Of a DNA stretch of 64,000 nt, positions 35,062 through 46,830 are shown piece by piece (the stretch's first letter is position 1; each line of letters starts with the position of its first letter). This DNA is from Polyangium sp. y55x31 (lineage in GTDB: Bacteria > Myxococcota_A > Polyangia > Polyangiales > Polyangiaceae): the NCBI RefSeq assembly GCF_029946505.1, contig NZ_JARZHG010000003.1, forward strand, positions 558,001 through 622,000, in the 5' to 3' direction. The notes beneath the pieces were generated by a model, which searched no databases, was not told where the DNA came from, and saw only the letters and a list, made by a program, of their open reading frames with translations. A program made the position numbers and the translations under genes.

Positions 35062-36063
35062 ATGCACGGCTCCCCCGAAGCGCGCGCGCTCCACGACCTT
35101 TACCCCGCGATCGATTTGCATGCCGACAGCTTGATGTGGTCGCGCTGGGTGGGCTACGACCTGCACGCCCGCCACGATCCGCCGCTCCCGCTCGCTGCGC
35201 TCGGCGGGCACGTCGACGTGCCGCGCATGAAAGAGGGCGGCATGGGGGCGCAGTTCTTCGGGCTCGTCTCGCTGCCCATCGGCCAGCGGCACGGGCTCGC
35301 GCGGGTCATCGACGAGCAGATCGACGCGCTCGAAGGGCAGATCTCGCGCGCGCCGCACCGCCTCGCCAAGGTGCGCACGGCGGCCGAGATCGAGGCGGCG
35401 CGGGCCCGCGGGCAAGTCGGCGCGCTGCTCGGCATCGAGGGCGGGCACGCGCTCGAAGGTTCCCTCGACAAACTCGCGCATTTCGCGCGGCGCGGCGTGC
35501 GGTACCTCGGCCTCTGCCATTTCAGTCGGAATGAGCTCTGTTATCCGGCGTATGGCCGCGGGCGCAAGGACGACGCGGGCCTCACGCCGTTTGGCCGCGA
35601 GGTCGTCGCGGCGTGCGAGGCGCTCGGCGTCGTCGTGGACCTCGCGCACATCAATCGCACGGGCTTCCTCGAAGCGTGCGAGATGGCCAAACGCCCGCCG
35701 ATCGTCAGCCACACCGGGGTCGTCGGCGCGTTCCAGCACTGGCGCAACGTGGACGACGACCAGCTCCGCGCCATTGCCGACAAGGGCGGCGTCGTGGGCG
35801 TCATCTTTTGCCCGCAGTTTCTCGGCGGGGACGGGCTCGCGCCCGTGGTGAAGCACCTGAAACACATCATCGACGTCTGCGGCGAGGACACGCCCGCGCT
35901 CGGATCGGACTGGGACGGCTTCATCGTGCCGACGCGTGATCTCTGCGACGCCGCGCGATTGCCGCTGCTCACGGACGCGCTCCTCGAAGCGGGGATGCGG
36001 CCCGAGGCGATCGGGAAGATTCTTCGAGGCAATGCGATGCGGGTGCTCGCAGAAGTGCCCTGA
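35062..36063 (+). CDS. M19 membrane-dipeptidase-family peptidase
   Basis: 333 residues without signal peptide. The M19 metal ligands are D-L-H-A-D near the N terminus, the bridging Glu in G-I-E-G-G-H-A-L, two His in V-D-L-A-H-I-N and S-H-T-G, and G-S-D-W-D-G as the acid motif. The fold is a TIM-barrel dipeptidase acting on dipeptides. Its 3' end meets the convergent DUF1552 gene at a strong hairpin. Confidence 0.9.
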   Translation: MHGSPEARALHDLYPAIDLHADSLMWSRWVGYDLHARHDPPLPLAALGGHVDVPRMKEGGMGAQFFGLVSLPIGQRHGLARVIDEQIDALEGQISRAPHRLAKVRTAAEIEAARARGQVGALLGIEGGHALEGSLDKLAHFARRGVRYLGLCHFSRNELCYPAYGRGRKDDAGLTPFGREVVAACEALGVVVDLAHINRTGFLEACEMAKRPPIVSHTGVVGAFQHWRNVDDDQLRAIADKGGVVGVIFCPQFLGGDGLAPVVKHLKHIIDVCGEDTPALGSDWDGFIVPTRDLCDAARLPLLTDALLEAGMRPEAIGKILRGNAMRVLAEVP

Positions 36064-36073
36064 AGCGAGCGAA

Positions 36074-36104
36074 GCGCGGGCGACGGGGGAATCGTCGCCC
36101 GCGC
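36074..36104. terminator. 12-bp hairpin between convergent genes
   Basis: GCGCGGGCGACG (36074-36085) pairs exactly with CGTCGCCCGCGC (36093-36104) around a seven-base loop. It lies between the stops of the M19 and DUF1552 genes. There is no T-run, but the position fits a shared bidirectional terminator. Confidence 0.7.
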
Positions 36105-36112
36105 GGCACGAA

Positions 36113-37435
36113 TCAGAGGTTCGAAAGGGGGCCCGTGCCGTTGTCGCCGAACGTGGTGACGGGGACGCCCGCGCCCTGCAGCATCGAAAGGAACAGGTTC
36201 GCGAGCGGCGTCTCGTCCGGATACACCACGTGCCTTCCGGGCTTGAAGACCCCGCCGAGGCTGCCGCCGACGAGGACCGGCAGGTTCGTGTGCCTGTGGG
36301 CGTTGCCGTCCTCGATCTCGCTGGAGAAGAACACGGCCGAGGAGTCGAGCGCGCTCACGCCGTTGCCCTCGTCGATCGCCTGGAGCTTGCCGAGCAGGTA
36401 GGCGAATTGCTCCACCTCCCACCGGTCGATGATCGTGAGCTTCTCGTAGTTCGCATCCAGGTTCTGGTGGTGCGAGATCTCGTGATGCCCCTCGTTCACG
36501 AGCAGGAACGGATAACTCCGGCCGCTGCCCGCGTTGCCCAGCATGAAGCTCACGACCCGCGTCGCGTCGCATTGCACGGAGAGCGCGATGAGGTCGAGCA
36601 TCATCCTCACGTGCTCGGGATAGGGCAGGTCGCCGGGCGGACGGTTCATCGGCGTGCATTGCGGGCCGCTGTCCGTCTTCTGGATCTTCTTTTCGAGCTC
36701 GTTGATCCCCGTCATGTACTCGTCGAGCTTGCGCCGATCGGTGGTGCCGAGCTTGCCGTTCAGCGAGTTCGCCTCTTCGAGCACGTAATCGAGGACGCTC
36801 GTGCGATAGATCTTCTGCCGCGCCTGCTCCTCGGCCGTGGCCTTGGGGTCGAAGCCGCCGAACAGGATGTCCCACACGACCTGGGGATTCACCGCCTTCG
36901 GCAGCGGCTGCGTCTCCGAGGCCCAGGAGATGTTCCGCGCATAGGCGCAGCTATACCCCGAGTCGCAATCGCCCGCGCTCGAGCCGCCGTCGATGCCGAG
37001 CTGGAGCGAGGGGATCCGCGTGAACTGGCCGAGGTGCGCCGCGGCGACCTGGTCCATGGAGATGCCGTTCTTGATGTTCGCCCCCTCGGTCTTCACGACG
37101 TGGCGGCACGTCAAGAAGCCCGCCGTGCCCGCGGCGTGATCCCCGGGCCCGTCGGGCCGCGCGGGTGTGTTCGCGAGGCCGGAAAGGACGAGGACTTTTT
37201 CACGGAGCGCGCCGAGCGGCTCGAGGATCGTGGGGAGCGCGTATTGGTCGCCCTCGGTCGTCGGCGTCCAGGCCGGCATGTGGATGCCGTTCGGCACGTA
37301 AAACGCGAGGATGCGCTTGAGGTCGTTCGGCTCGGCCTTCGCGTTTTTCGGGGAGAACATCTCCAGGGCCGGCAGGGCGAGGATCGCGCCCGCTCCGCCG
37401 AGGAACGCGCGTCGCGACAGCTTGAAACGTTTCAT
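36113..37435 (-). CDS. DUF1552 protein, Tat-exported
   Basis: 440 residues with a twin-Arg signal L-S-R-R-A-F-L-G-G and cleavage after N-A-K-A. The mature part fits DUF1552, a family paired with DUF1592-type proteins in planctomycetes and myxobacteria. Motifs include F-Y-V-P-N-G-I-H-M, D-H-A-A-G-T-A-G-F-L-T, E-G-H-H-E-I-S-H-H and F-F-S-S-E-I-E-D-G-N-A-H. The repeated His/Asp suggest metal binding as in sulfatase-like folds. Biochemical role unknown. ATG overlaps the upstream stop (ATGA). Confidence 0.85.
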   Translation of the reverse strand: MKRFKLSRRAFLGGAGAILALPALEMFSPKNAKAEPNDLKRILAFYVPNGIHMPAWTPTTEGDQYALPTILEPLGALREKVLVLSGLANTPARPDGPGDHAAGTAGFLTCRHVVKTEGANIKNGISMDQVAAAHLGQFTRIPSLQLGIDGGSSAGDCDSGYSCAYARNISWASETQPLPKAVNPQVVWDILFGGFDPKATAEEQARQKIYRTSVLDYVLEEANSLNGKLGTTDRRKLDEYMTGINELEKKIQKTDSGPQCTPMNRPPGDLPYPEHVRMMLDLIALSVQCDATRVVSFMLGNAGSGRSYPFLLVNEGHHEISHHQNLDANYEKLTIIDRWEVEQFAYLLGKLQAIDEGNGVSALDSSAVFFSSEIEDGNAHRHTNLPVLVGGSLGGVFKPGRHVVYPDETPLANLFLSMLQGAGVPVTTFGDNGTGPLSNL

Positions 37436-39492
37436 TTTGCACCTCCCGGCGCCTCTCCGCGCCGCATCCGGAACGGCTCGCTCGTCGCGACGAGCTTGAT
37501 CAGATCGACGAACCTCTGCCCGCGCTCATTGAGCTCCTTCGTCAGGTGCTCGAGGTCGTCCGCGTCGGCCGGCTCGTGGCCGCGACCGAGCGCGTAGGTG
37601 AGCATCTTTTCGGAGACGCAATGCATGAAGCGCGGATCCTCGGCGAGGATGGCGCTGAGCTCCGTCAGGCCGCTGAACGTCTTGCCGCCCGGCAGGACGC
37701 CGCTCGAATCGACGGCGAAGCCGAGGTCCTCCGTGCGGAACGAGCCGATACCGTCGAAGTTCTCGAAGCCGAAGCCGAGATTGTCCATTTCCTCGTGGCA
37801 GCCGGCGCAGATCGGATTCGCGCGGTGCATTTCGAGCCGCTGCCGGATCGAGCCCGTGGGCACCTCCTCGGTGACGAGCCCCTCGACCCCCGGGGGCGGC
37901 GCATCCGGCTCGGTGCAGAGCATCTGTGTCATCACCCATTTGCCGCGCTTCACCGGCGAGGTGCGCGTCGGATAGGACGTGACCGTGAGGATCGAACCCT
38001 GCGCGAGCAGACCCTTTCGATTGGGATCCTCGATCGTGACCTTGACGAACCCTTCCGCACCGGGCGAGGGCATCTCGTAATGCGTCGCGAGCCGCTCGTC
38101 GATGTACGTGAAATCGGCCGTGAGCATCTCGGGGATCGGCAGATCGTTCTGCAGGAACTCGCGGAAGAAGAGGCGGGTCTCCTCTCGCATCGATTCGCGT
38201 AGCGTCTCGTCCCAGGTCGGGAACGCGTAATAATCGGGCTGGTGATCGTCGAGGGCTCGGGTGAAGAGCCACTGCCCGGCGAAGTTGTCGGTGAGCGCCG
38301 CGGCCCTCGGATCGGCGAGCATGCGCTCGACCTGCGCCTCGATCTCGGCCGGATCCTGCAATTTGCCCTCGCGCGCGGCCGCGAAGAGCTCCTCGTCCGG
38401 CATGCTGCTCCAGAGGAAATACGAGAGCCGCGAGGCGAGCTCGAAATCATTGAGCGGGTGCGCCGGCGTATCCGCGTTCGGGTTCGGATCGAGCTCCGGG
38501 CGGAACAGGAAATGCGGCGACGTGAGGATGGCGCGGAGCGCGATCTCGATACCCACGTCGACGGTTTGTCCTTGCTGCTCCGCGAGCGCGACCACGCCCG
38601 CGAGCCGATCGAGCTCGGCCGCCGTGACCGGCCTGCGGAACGCGCGCTCGGCGAATTTTTGCAGGATCTCCCGGACGCACGTGGCGCCGCCCGTCGGATC
38701 GCAGACGACGATGCGCTCGCGGATCGGGTTTTCCCCGACGACCCCGAGCGGGCCCTCGATCTCGATCCAGTCGACGTGCAAGTTCCGGTCGGCGCCCGCG
38801 GCCTCGTCGTAATAGTCGTTCGTGAATTCGACGGAGACGACCTGCGTGCCCGCGTTCGCGTCGGCCTCGGCCTCGACGACCACGGGATCCGCGCTCGTCT
38901 GGCTGACGTCGAAGCTGCCCGCGATGGCGCCGCCGACGAGCAGGTTCATTTTCACGGGGTCCGCGCCCGCCTGATCGCCCCAGACCCGCGCCGCGATGCG
39001 ATATTTTCCGGTCGAGGGGAATTCGTGCGTGACCGGCAGCTCGCCGCCGCTCCACAGGTTCCAATCCTCGCCGCCGGCCGCGCCGACCTGGCCCGTGAGC
39101 GTCTCCGCCTCGACGCGCAGCGTCGTGGAAGGTGATGGGAGATTCATTGCCTCGCGGGCGAGATCCTCGGCCGCGCGGGCATAAAGTTCGGCCTGGAGCG
39201 GCGAGATCGATAAGACGTCCGCGATGTTGTCGAAGCCATAGCCGCGATCGTCGGCGGGGAAATCGTCCGCGGGGCTCCGCGCCGTGCCGAGCAGGTCGCG
39301 GACCGTATTGTTGTACTCGACCCGATTGAGCCGGTGCATGGTGACGCGCCCGGGATCCGTCGCGGACGTTCCGGCGTCCCCGGAGCAGCCAATCGCCGCC
39401 GGTGCGAGCACCGCGGCGAGCACGAGCGGGGCAAGGGGCCATCCGCGCCTCCTCGGGCGCGGCCGATGAGAGGTTATCGAACGAGGCATCAT
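37432..39492 (-). CDS. DUF1592/DUF1588/DUF1585-type lipoprotein with one CxxCH
   Basis: 686 residues, lipobox A-P-A-A-I-G-C. Order of parts: DUF1587-like N terminus (M-H-R-L-N-R-V-E-Y-N-N-T-V-R-D-L-L), a carbohydrate-binding-like beta domain around 120-245, DUF1595/DUF1592 (F-A-E-R-A-F-R-R-P-V-T; L-S-Y-F-L-W-S-S-M-P-D), DUF1588 with C-A-G-C-H near 570, and DUF1585. The C-x-x-C-H could hold heme, but these families are not all cytochromes. Translationally coupled to the DUF1552 gene. Function unknown. Confidence 0.85.
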   Translation of the reverse strand: MMPRSITSHRPRPRRRGWPLAPLVLAAVLAPAAIGCSGDAGTSATDPGRVTMHRLNRVEYNNTVRDLLGTARSPADDFPADDRGYGFDNIADVLSISPLQAELYARAAEDLAREAMNLPSPSTTLRVEAETLTGQVGAAGGEDWNLWSGGELPVTHEFPSTGKYRIAARVWGDQAGADPVKMNLLVGGAIAGSFDVSQTSADPVVVEAEADANAGTQVVSVEFTNDYYDEAAGADRNLHVDWIEIEGPLGVVGENPIRERIVVCDPTGGATCVREILQKFAERAFRRPVTAAELDRLAGVVALAEQQGQTVDVGIEIALRAILTSPHFLFRPELDPNPNADTPAHPLNDFELASRLSYFLWSSMPDEELFAAAREGKLQDPAEIEAQVERMLADPRAAALTDNFAGQWLFTRALDDHQPDYYAFPTWDETLRESMREETRLFFREFLQNDLPIPEMLTADFTYIDERLATHYEMPSPGAEGFVKVTIEDPNRKGLLAQGSILTVTSYPTRTSPVKRGKWVMTQMLCTEPDAPPPGVEGLVTEEVPTGSIRQRLEMHRANPICAGCHEEMDNLGFGFENFDGIGSFRTEDLGFAVDSSGVLPGGKTFSGLTELSAILAEDPRFMHCVSEKMLTYALGRGHEPADADDLEHLTKELNERGQRFVDLIKLVATSEPFRMRRGEAPGGAK

Positions 39493-39568
39493 TGTTCCTC
39501 CTCGGTCGGCGAGGGTACACCGATGCCCCGAACGGCACGTGGACGAAATGGGCGATGGGCGGCGAAAT

Positions 39569-39630
39569 GGCCCTCGAATTCGTGGAATGTTTCGTCGAGG
39601 GCCGACGTGATGCCCTGCGGGTGGGCATCA
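39569..39630. promoter_or_regulatory. Two inverted repeats upstream of the DUF1592 gene
   Basis: GGCCCTCGA (39569-39577) pairs with TCGAGGGCC (39595-39603), and TGATGCCC (39608-39615) pairs with GGGCATCA (39623-39630). Both lie in the gap between the DUF1592 start and the end of the next lipoprotein gene. They may be operators of the first or terminators of the second. Confidence 0.5.
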
Positions 39631-39659
39631 TTGGGGATGATGGATACAGGCTACGCCGA

Positions 39660-39675
39660 GGTGATTTTTATCACC
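39660..39675 (-). terminator. Hairpin just after a lipoprotein stop
   Basis: GGTGAT-TTTT-ATCACC begins seven bases after the stop of the leftward lipoprotein gene. Its stem is short and the loop is T4/A4. A weak terminator is the simplest reading. Confidence 0.45.
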
Positions 39676-39681
39676 CGTGCG

Positions 39682-41172
39682 TCACTGCGGGTTCAGGATC
39701 AGCGAGCAGTAATAATAGGTCCCCGTGACGGCCGGATCCTGCGAATCGGCCTTTACCTGCATCTTGACATTGGTCGCGCCCGTCGGGATCAACGCGCCGT
39801 CGATCCAGAGGGCGTGGTCCGAGCCCTCGGCGCCCGAGCCGTTCTTGAGGAACTGATCATTGCCGTCGAGCAGCGAGACCTGCAGGCCCCGGAGGCCCGA
39901 GCCGCTCCGCTCCGCCGTGCAGTAGGCGCTCGCGAGGCCCATGCCCGCGGGGACCGGGACCGTGAAGACGTCGCTGTCGCCCGCCGTCAGGTTGCCCGTG
40001 ACGGCCGTGACGCGGCCCGTCCCGTCCTCCGTCGGCGCGAGCTCGAGGCCCTGGGCCGTATTGTCGTTCGGCTCCTTCTCCACGGGGTTCGAGCCCGCCT
40101 GGACGTGCGAGAAGAAATAGAAGTCGTTCGAGCCCGCGGTGATGCCGTCGGGCCGCGACAGGAACACGAGGTAATCCTTCCCCTTGTCGCAGGGCACCGT
40201 GAGGCTCGGGAGCTCGGGATAACCGAACGTCAGGTCGAGGACGCTCATGTCGGTCTGGGCGAGCGTCACGTCGGGCGCGCTCGCCGCGGCCACGCGCACG
40301 AGGACGCCGTTCGTCGCCGTGGAGCCGCTGCCCTCGGGGCCGGCGGGGGCCCAGAAATCGAAGATGCAGAGCGCGCGGCTGTTCATGTCGACCGCGACGT
40401 CGGCTTCCACCTTGAATGTGTAGACGTCCTTGTCCGTGACCGCGGAGAACGCGCCCCAGCCAATCGATTGATACCCCTCGACGGGGCCGCCCTCGGGGAA
40501 CGAGACCTTCTTGACGAGCGTCGCATTCGCGGGCGTCTCGTTCGGCTCCTTGTCGACCGTGATGAGCGAGCCCGTCGGGTTGAGCTCGAACGAGCTCACG
40601 TTGTAATCGACGTTCGTGATGCCCTCGGCCGGCGCGCAGAAATCGGGGCCGAAGACGACGCCGCACTCGGAGACCTCCAGGCAATACGTGCCGTCCTCGG
40701 GCACGAGGTAGAGAAGCTCGCTGTTGTTGCTGCCCGACATATCGTCGTTTTGCGCGATCTGTGTCTTGCCGTCGGCGGACCAGAGCGTGACGACCGTGTC
40801 CGGATACGAATCACCGTACGGATCGTTGTCGGGCTTGCTCGTCGCGCCGAGATAGATCGCCTGGCCTTTCTTGAGATCGACCTTGTAATAATCCCTGTCG
40901 GACGCGACCGGGTCGAGCTTCGACGGGACGTCCATCCCCGACAGGTCGATGATCTCCGCGGTGTCGCAGCCGCTATTTCCGTCGGTGTCCGGCCCGCCGC
41001 CGCCCTGCGCGCCGGTGCCGCCGGCGCCGCCCTGCGCGCCGGTGCCGCCGTTTCCGCCCGCGCCGCTGCCCGCCGTGCCCCCGGGGTCGTCGCTGCACCC
41101 CGTTCCCATCGAGCCGACGGCCACGAGCGACAAGCTCGAAAGCAAGAGTCCGAAGAGATGACTGGATCGCAT
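39682..41172 (-). CDS. PPC-type lipoprotein with Gly-rich linker
   Basis: 496 residues, lipobox after M-G-T-G-C. A Gly/Thr/Ala-rich linker (G-A-G-G-T-G-A-Q-G-G) is followed by beta-sandwich domains of the pre-peptidase C-terminal type (D-R-D-Y-Y-K-V-D-L-K-K-G-Q, D-K-E-P-N-E-T-P-A-N-A, D-K-D-V-Y-T-F-K-V, E-K-E-P-N-D-N-T-A-Q). No protease domain is attached. GGAGG precedes the ATG. Surface adhesin or substrate-binding role is possible. Confidence 0.75.
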   Translation of the reverse strand: MRSSHLFGLLLSSLSLVAVGSMGTGCSDDPGGTAGSGAGGNGGTGAQGGAGGTGAQGGGGPDTDGNSGCDTAEIIDLSGMDVPSKLDPVASDRDYYKVDLKKGQAIYLGATSKPDNDPYGDSYPDTVVTLWSADGKTQIAQNDDMSGSNNSELLYLVPEDGTYCLEVSECGVVFGPDFCAPAEGITNVDYNVSSFELNPTGSLITVDKEPNETPANATLVKKVSFPEGGPVEGYQSIGWGAFSAVTDKDVYTFKVEADVAVDMNSRALCIFDFWAPAGPEGSGSTATNGVLVRVAAASAPDVTLAQTDMSVLDLTFGYPELPSLTVPCDKGKDYLVFLSRPDGITAGSNDFYFFSHVQAGSNPVEKEPNDNTAQGLELAPTEDGTGRVTAVTGNLTAGDSDVFTVPVPAGMGLASAYCTAERSGSGLRGLQVSLLDGNDQFLKNGSGAEGSDHALWIDGALIPTGATNVKMQVKADSQDPAVTGTYYYCSLILNPQ

Positions 41173-41349
41173 GGTGCCTCCGCGAATCGCGAACCTTGGA
41201 ATGCGCGGGCCGGACGATCGGCCGCGCGCGGCCACACGAACATTTCTACAACCACGCCGCTCGCCCATCAACCCTCGCGACGGGCGGAAAAACCGAAAGG
41301 ACGTGGCATGTTTCGGTGGTCAGGACAGCGACCAGAAAGCAATCGTACG

Positions 41350-41405
41350 AATGCAGTGCATTATGGAGAACCGGGCGAGCATGCCGATGCACATCGGTAT
41401 GCTCG
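41350..41405. promoter_or_regulatory. Two palindromes just downstream of nudC
   Basis: AATGCA-G-TGCATT (41350-41362) is perfect. CGAGCATGCCGATG (41376-41389) pairs with CATCGGTATGCTCG (41392-41405), one mismatch in 14, with a two-base loop. The larger one starts four bases after the nudC stop. No T-run follows. It could end nudC transcription or control the leftward PPC lipoprotein, whose start is about 180 bases further on. Confidence 0.6.
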
Positions 41406-41409
41406 TGCG

Positions 41410-42252
41410 TCATGCCCGCCGTGCGAGCCATTCGTCGATGAGCTTGCGCGCAATGCTCATCGGCGACGGGAGCTTGGGCAAGGAGCCCCGGTCGAACCAC
41501 GCGGCGTCTTCGAGCTCGTTGTGATCGACGACGAGCTCGCCGCCCGAGCGGCGCGCGAAAAAACCGATCATGATCTGGTGCGGGAAAGGCCAGGGCTGGC
41601 TGTCGAAATAGCGGATGTCGTCGATCTCGATGCCGGTCTCCTCGCGCGTCTCGCGCCGGACGCAGGCCTCGAGCGACTCGCCCGGCTCGACGAACCCCGC
41701 GACGAGGCCATACATGCCCGGAGGAAAACGCGGCTGCCGCGTCATCAAGATGCGCGGTCCGTCCTCGATGAGCACGATGATCGCCGGGGTGACGTGCGGA
41801 AAATGCTGGTGCGCGCATCCGGTGCAGCGCTTCGAGCGGTGCCCGATTTCGAGGTCGAGCCGCGCGCCGCATATCCCGCAGAACTGGTGCGTCCGGTCCC
41901 AGTGCTGCACCTGGTACGCCGTTCCCGCGGCGACTTCGAGGTCCGGATCGATGCGGCCGTGCAAGCGGCGGAGCGAGACATAAGCGAATCCGGGCGGGAC
42001 GGGCGCATCGGGCGAAAGCTCGGCCGATCGACACGGGACGGCGTCGAGCCAGCCGAGCGGCTGGACGCGGACGGGCTCGAGGCCGAGCGCGCCGAGGCTT
42101 TCGAGGAGCGGGATGTCGTGGGGGAACGGCGCGGTCGGGTCGCCGTCGACGAGGCGAACGAGGAGATCGTCGCCGCGGTAGGCGAACCATAGGCCGAGCG
42201 AAGGCGCGCTCGCGAGCGCGGGATCGGCGCGGAAACGGGAGATTTCGTTCAT
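41410..42252 (-). CDS. nudC: NAD(+) diphosphatase / NADH pyrophosphatase
   Basis: 280 residues. The zinc ribbon C-G-I-C ... C-T-G-C and the Nudix box G-F-V-E-P-G-E-S-L-E-A-C-V-R-R-E-T-R-E-E-T-G match NudC, and the S-Q-P-W-P-F-P motif specific to that subfamily is present. It hydrolyses NAD(H) and removes NAD caps from RNA. Length normal. Confidence 0.95.
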   Translation of the reverse strand: MNEISRFRADPALASAPSLGLWFAYRGDDLLVRLVDGDPTAPFPHDIPLLESLGALGLEPVRVQPLGWLDAVPCRSAELSPDAPVPPGFAYVSLRRLHGRIDPDLEVAAGTAYQVQHWDRTHQFCGICGARLDLEIGHRSKRCTGCAHQHFPHVTPAIIVLIEDGPRILMTRQPRFPPGMYGLVAGFVEPGESLEACVRRETREETGIEIDDIRYFDSQPWPFPHQIMIGFFARRSGGELVVDHNELEDAAWFDRGSLPKLPSPMSIARKLIDEWLARRA

Positions 42253-42344
42253 GGGGCGGGAGACCTACTGCCATCGTAGCAAGGCCGCGCTTTACCGCCG
42301 ATCGATCCTCCGGTATTTTTCGTTGGAGGGGAGACGCGATTTTC

Positions 42345-46379
<4,035 letters not shown>

Positions 46380-46388
46380 AAGGGCAGG

Positions 46389-46811
46389 ATGAGCCCTCCT
46401 CGCGAGTGGATGTGCGGGCAGCAACGATTGTGGATGGAGGCGTCGGACCTCCTGTGCATGGAGCTACACGGCACCTTCGATGTCGCGGCGGTCGAGGCGT
46501 ACCTGCGCCTCGTCTTCGATCTCGCTGATCGTCACGGCACGTTCTCGCTCCTCGCAGACATGCGCGACCTTCGAGGCATTGCGCCCCAGGCGCGGTCGAG
46601 GCTCTCCCGGGTCGATCGCCCGTATCCATATCGCGCAGTCGCCCTTCATGGCGCGAGCTTCACGTTCGCGATCATGGCGATGATGGTGGTCAAGGCGGGA
46701 CGCACGCTCGCCCCCGCCGCCTTCCCATTCGAGCTCGCTTTTTTTCAGACGGAGGCCCAGGCGCGCACGTACCTCGCCCCTTTCCTTCATCCGCCGCAGG
46801 GGCGAGGGTAG
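46389..46811 (+). CDS. SpoIIAA-like / STAS-type small protein
   Basis: 140 residues, probably STAS-like: M-E-L-H-G-T-F-D, L-A-D-M-R-D-L-R-G-I, then a helix. It lies nine bases after the giant kinase and is likely its operon partner or substrate. No signal or TM. The fold call is moderate; the link to the kinase is inference from position. Confidence 0.6.
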   Translation: MSPPREWMCGQQRLWMEASDLLCMELHGTFDVAAVEAYLRLVFDLADRHGTFSLLADMRDLRGIAPQARSRLSRVDRPYPYRAVALHGASFTFAIMAMMVVKAGRTLAPAAFPFELAFFQTEAQARTYLAPFLHPPQGRG

Positions 46812-46830
46812 CGCGTTTCCCTCGATGTCT

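Noticed and set aside
37800..37815. C-type cytochrome call from the CxxCH in the DUF1592 protein
   Set aside because: One CxxCH in a protein of this family is not enough. The surrounding domain is not a cytochrome fold by its motifs.
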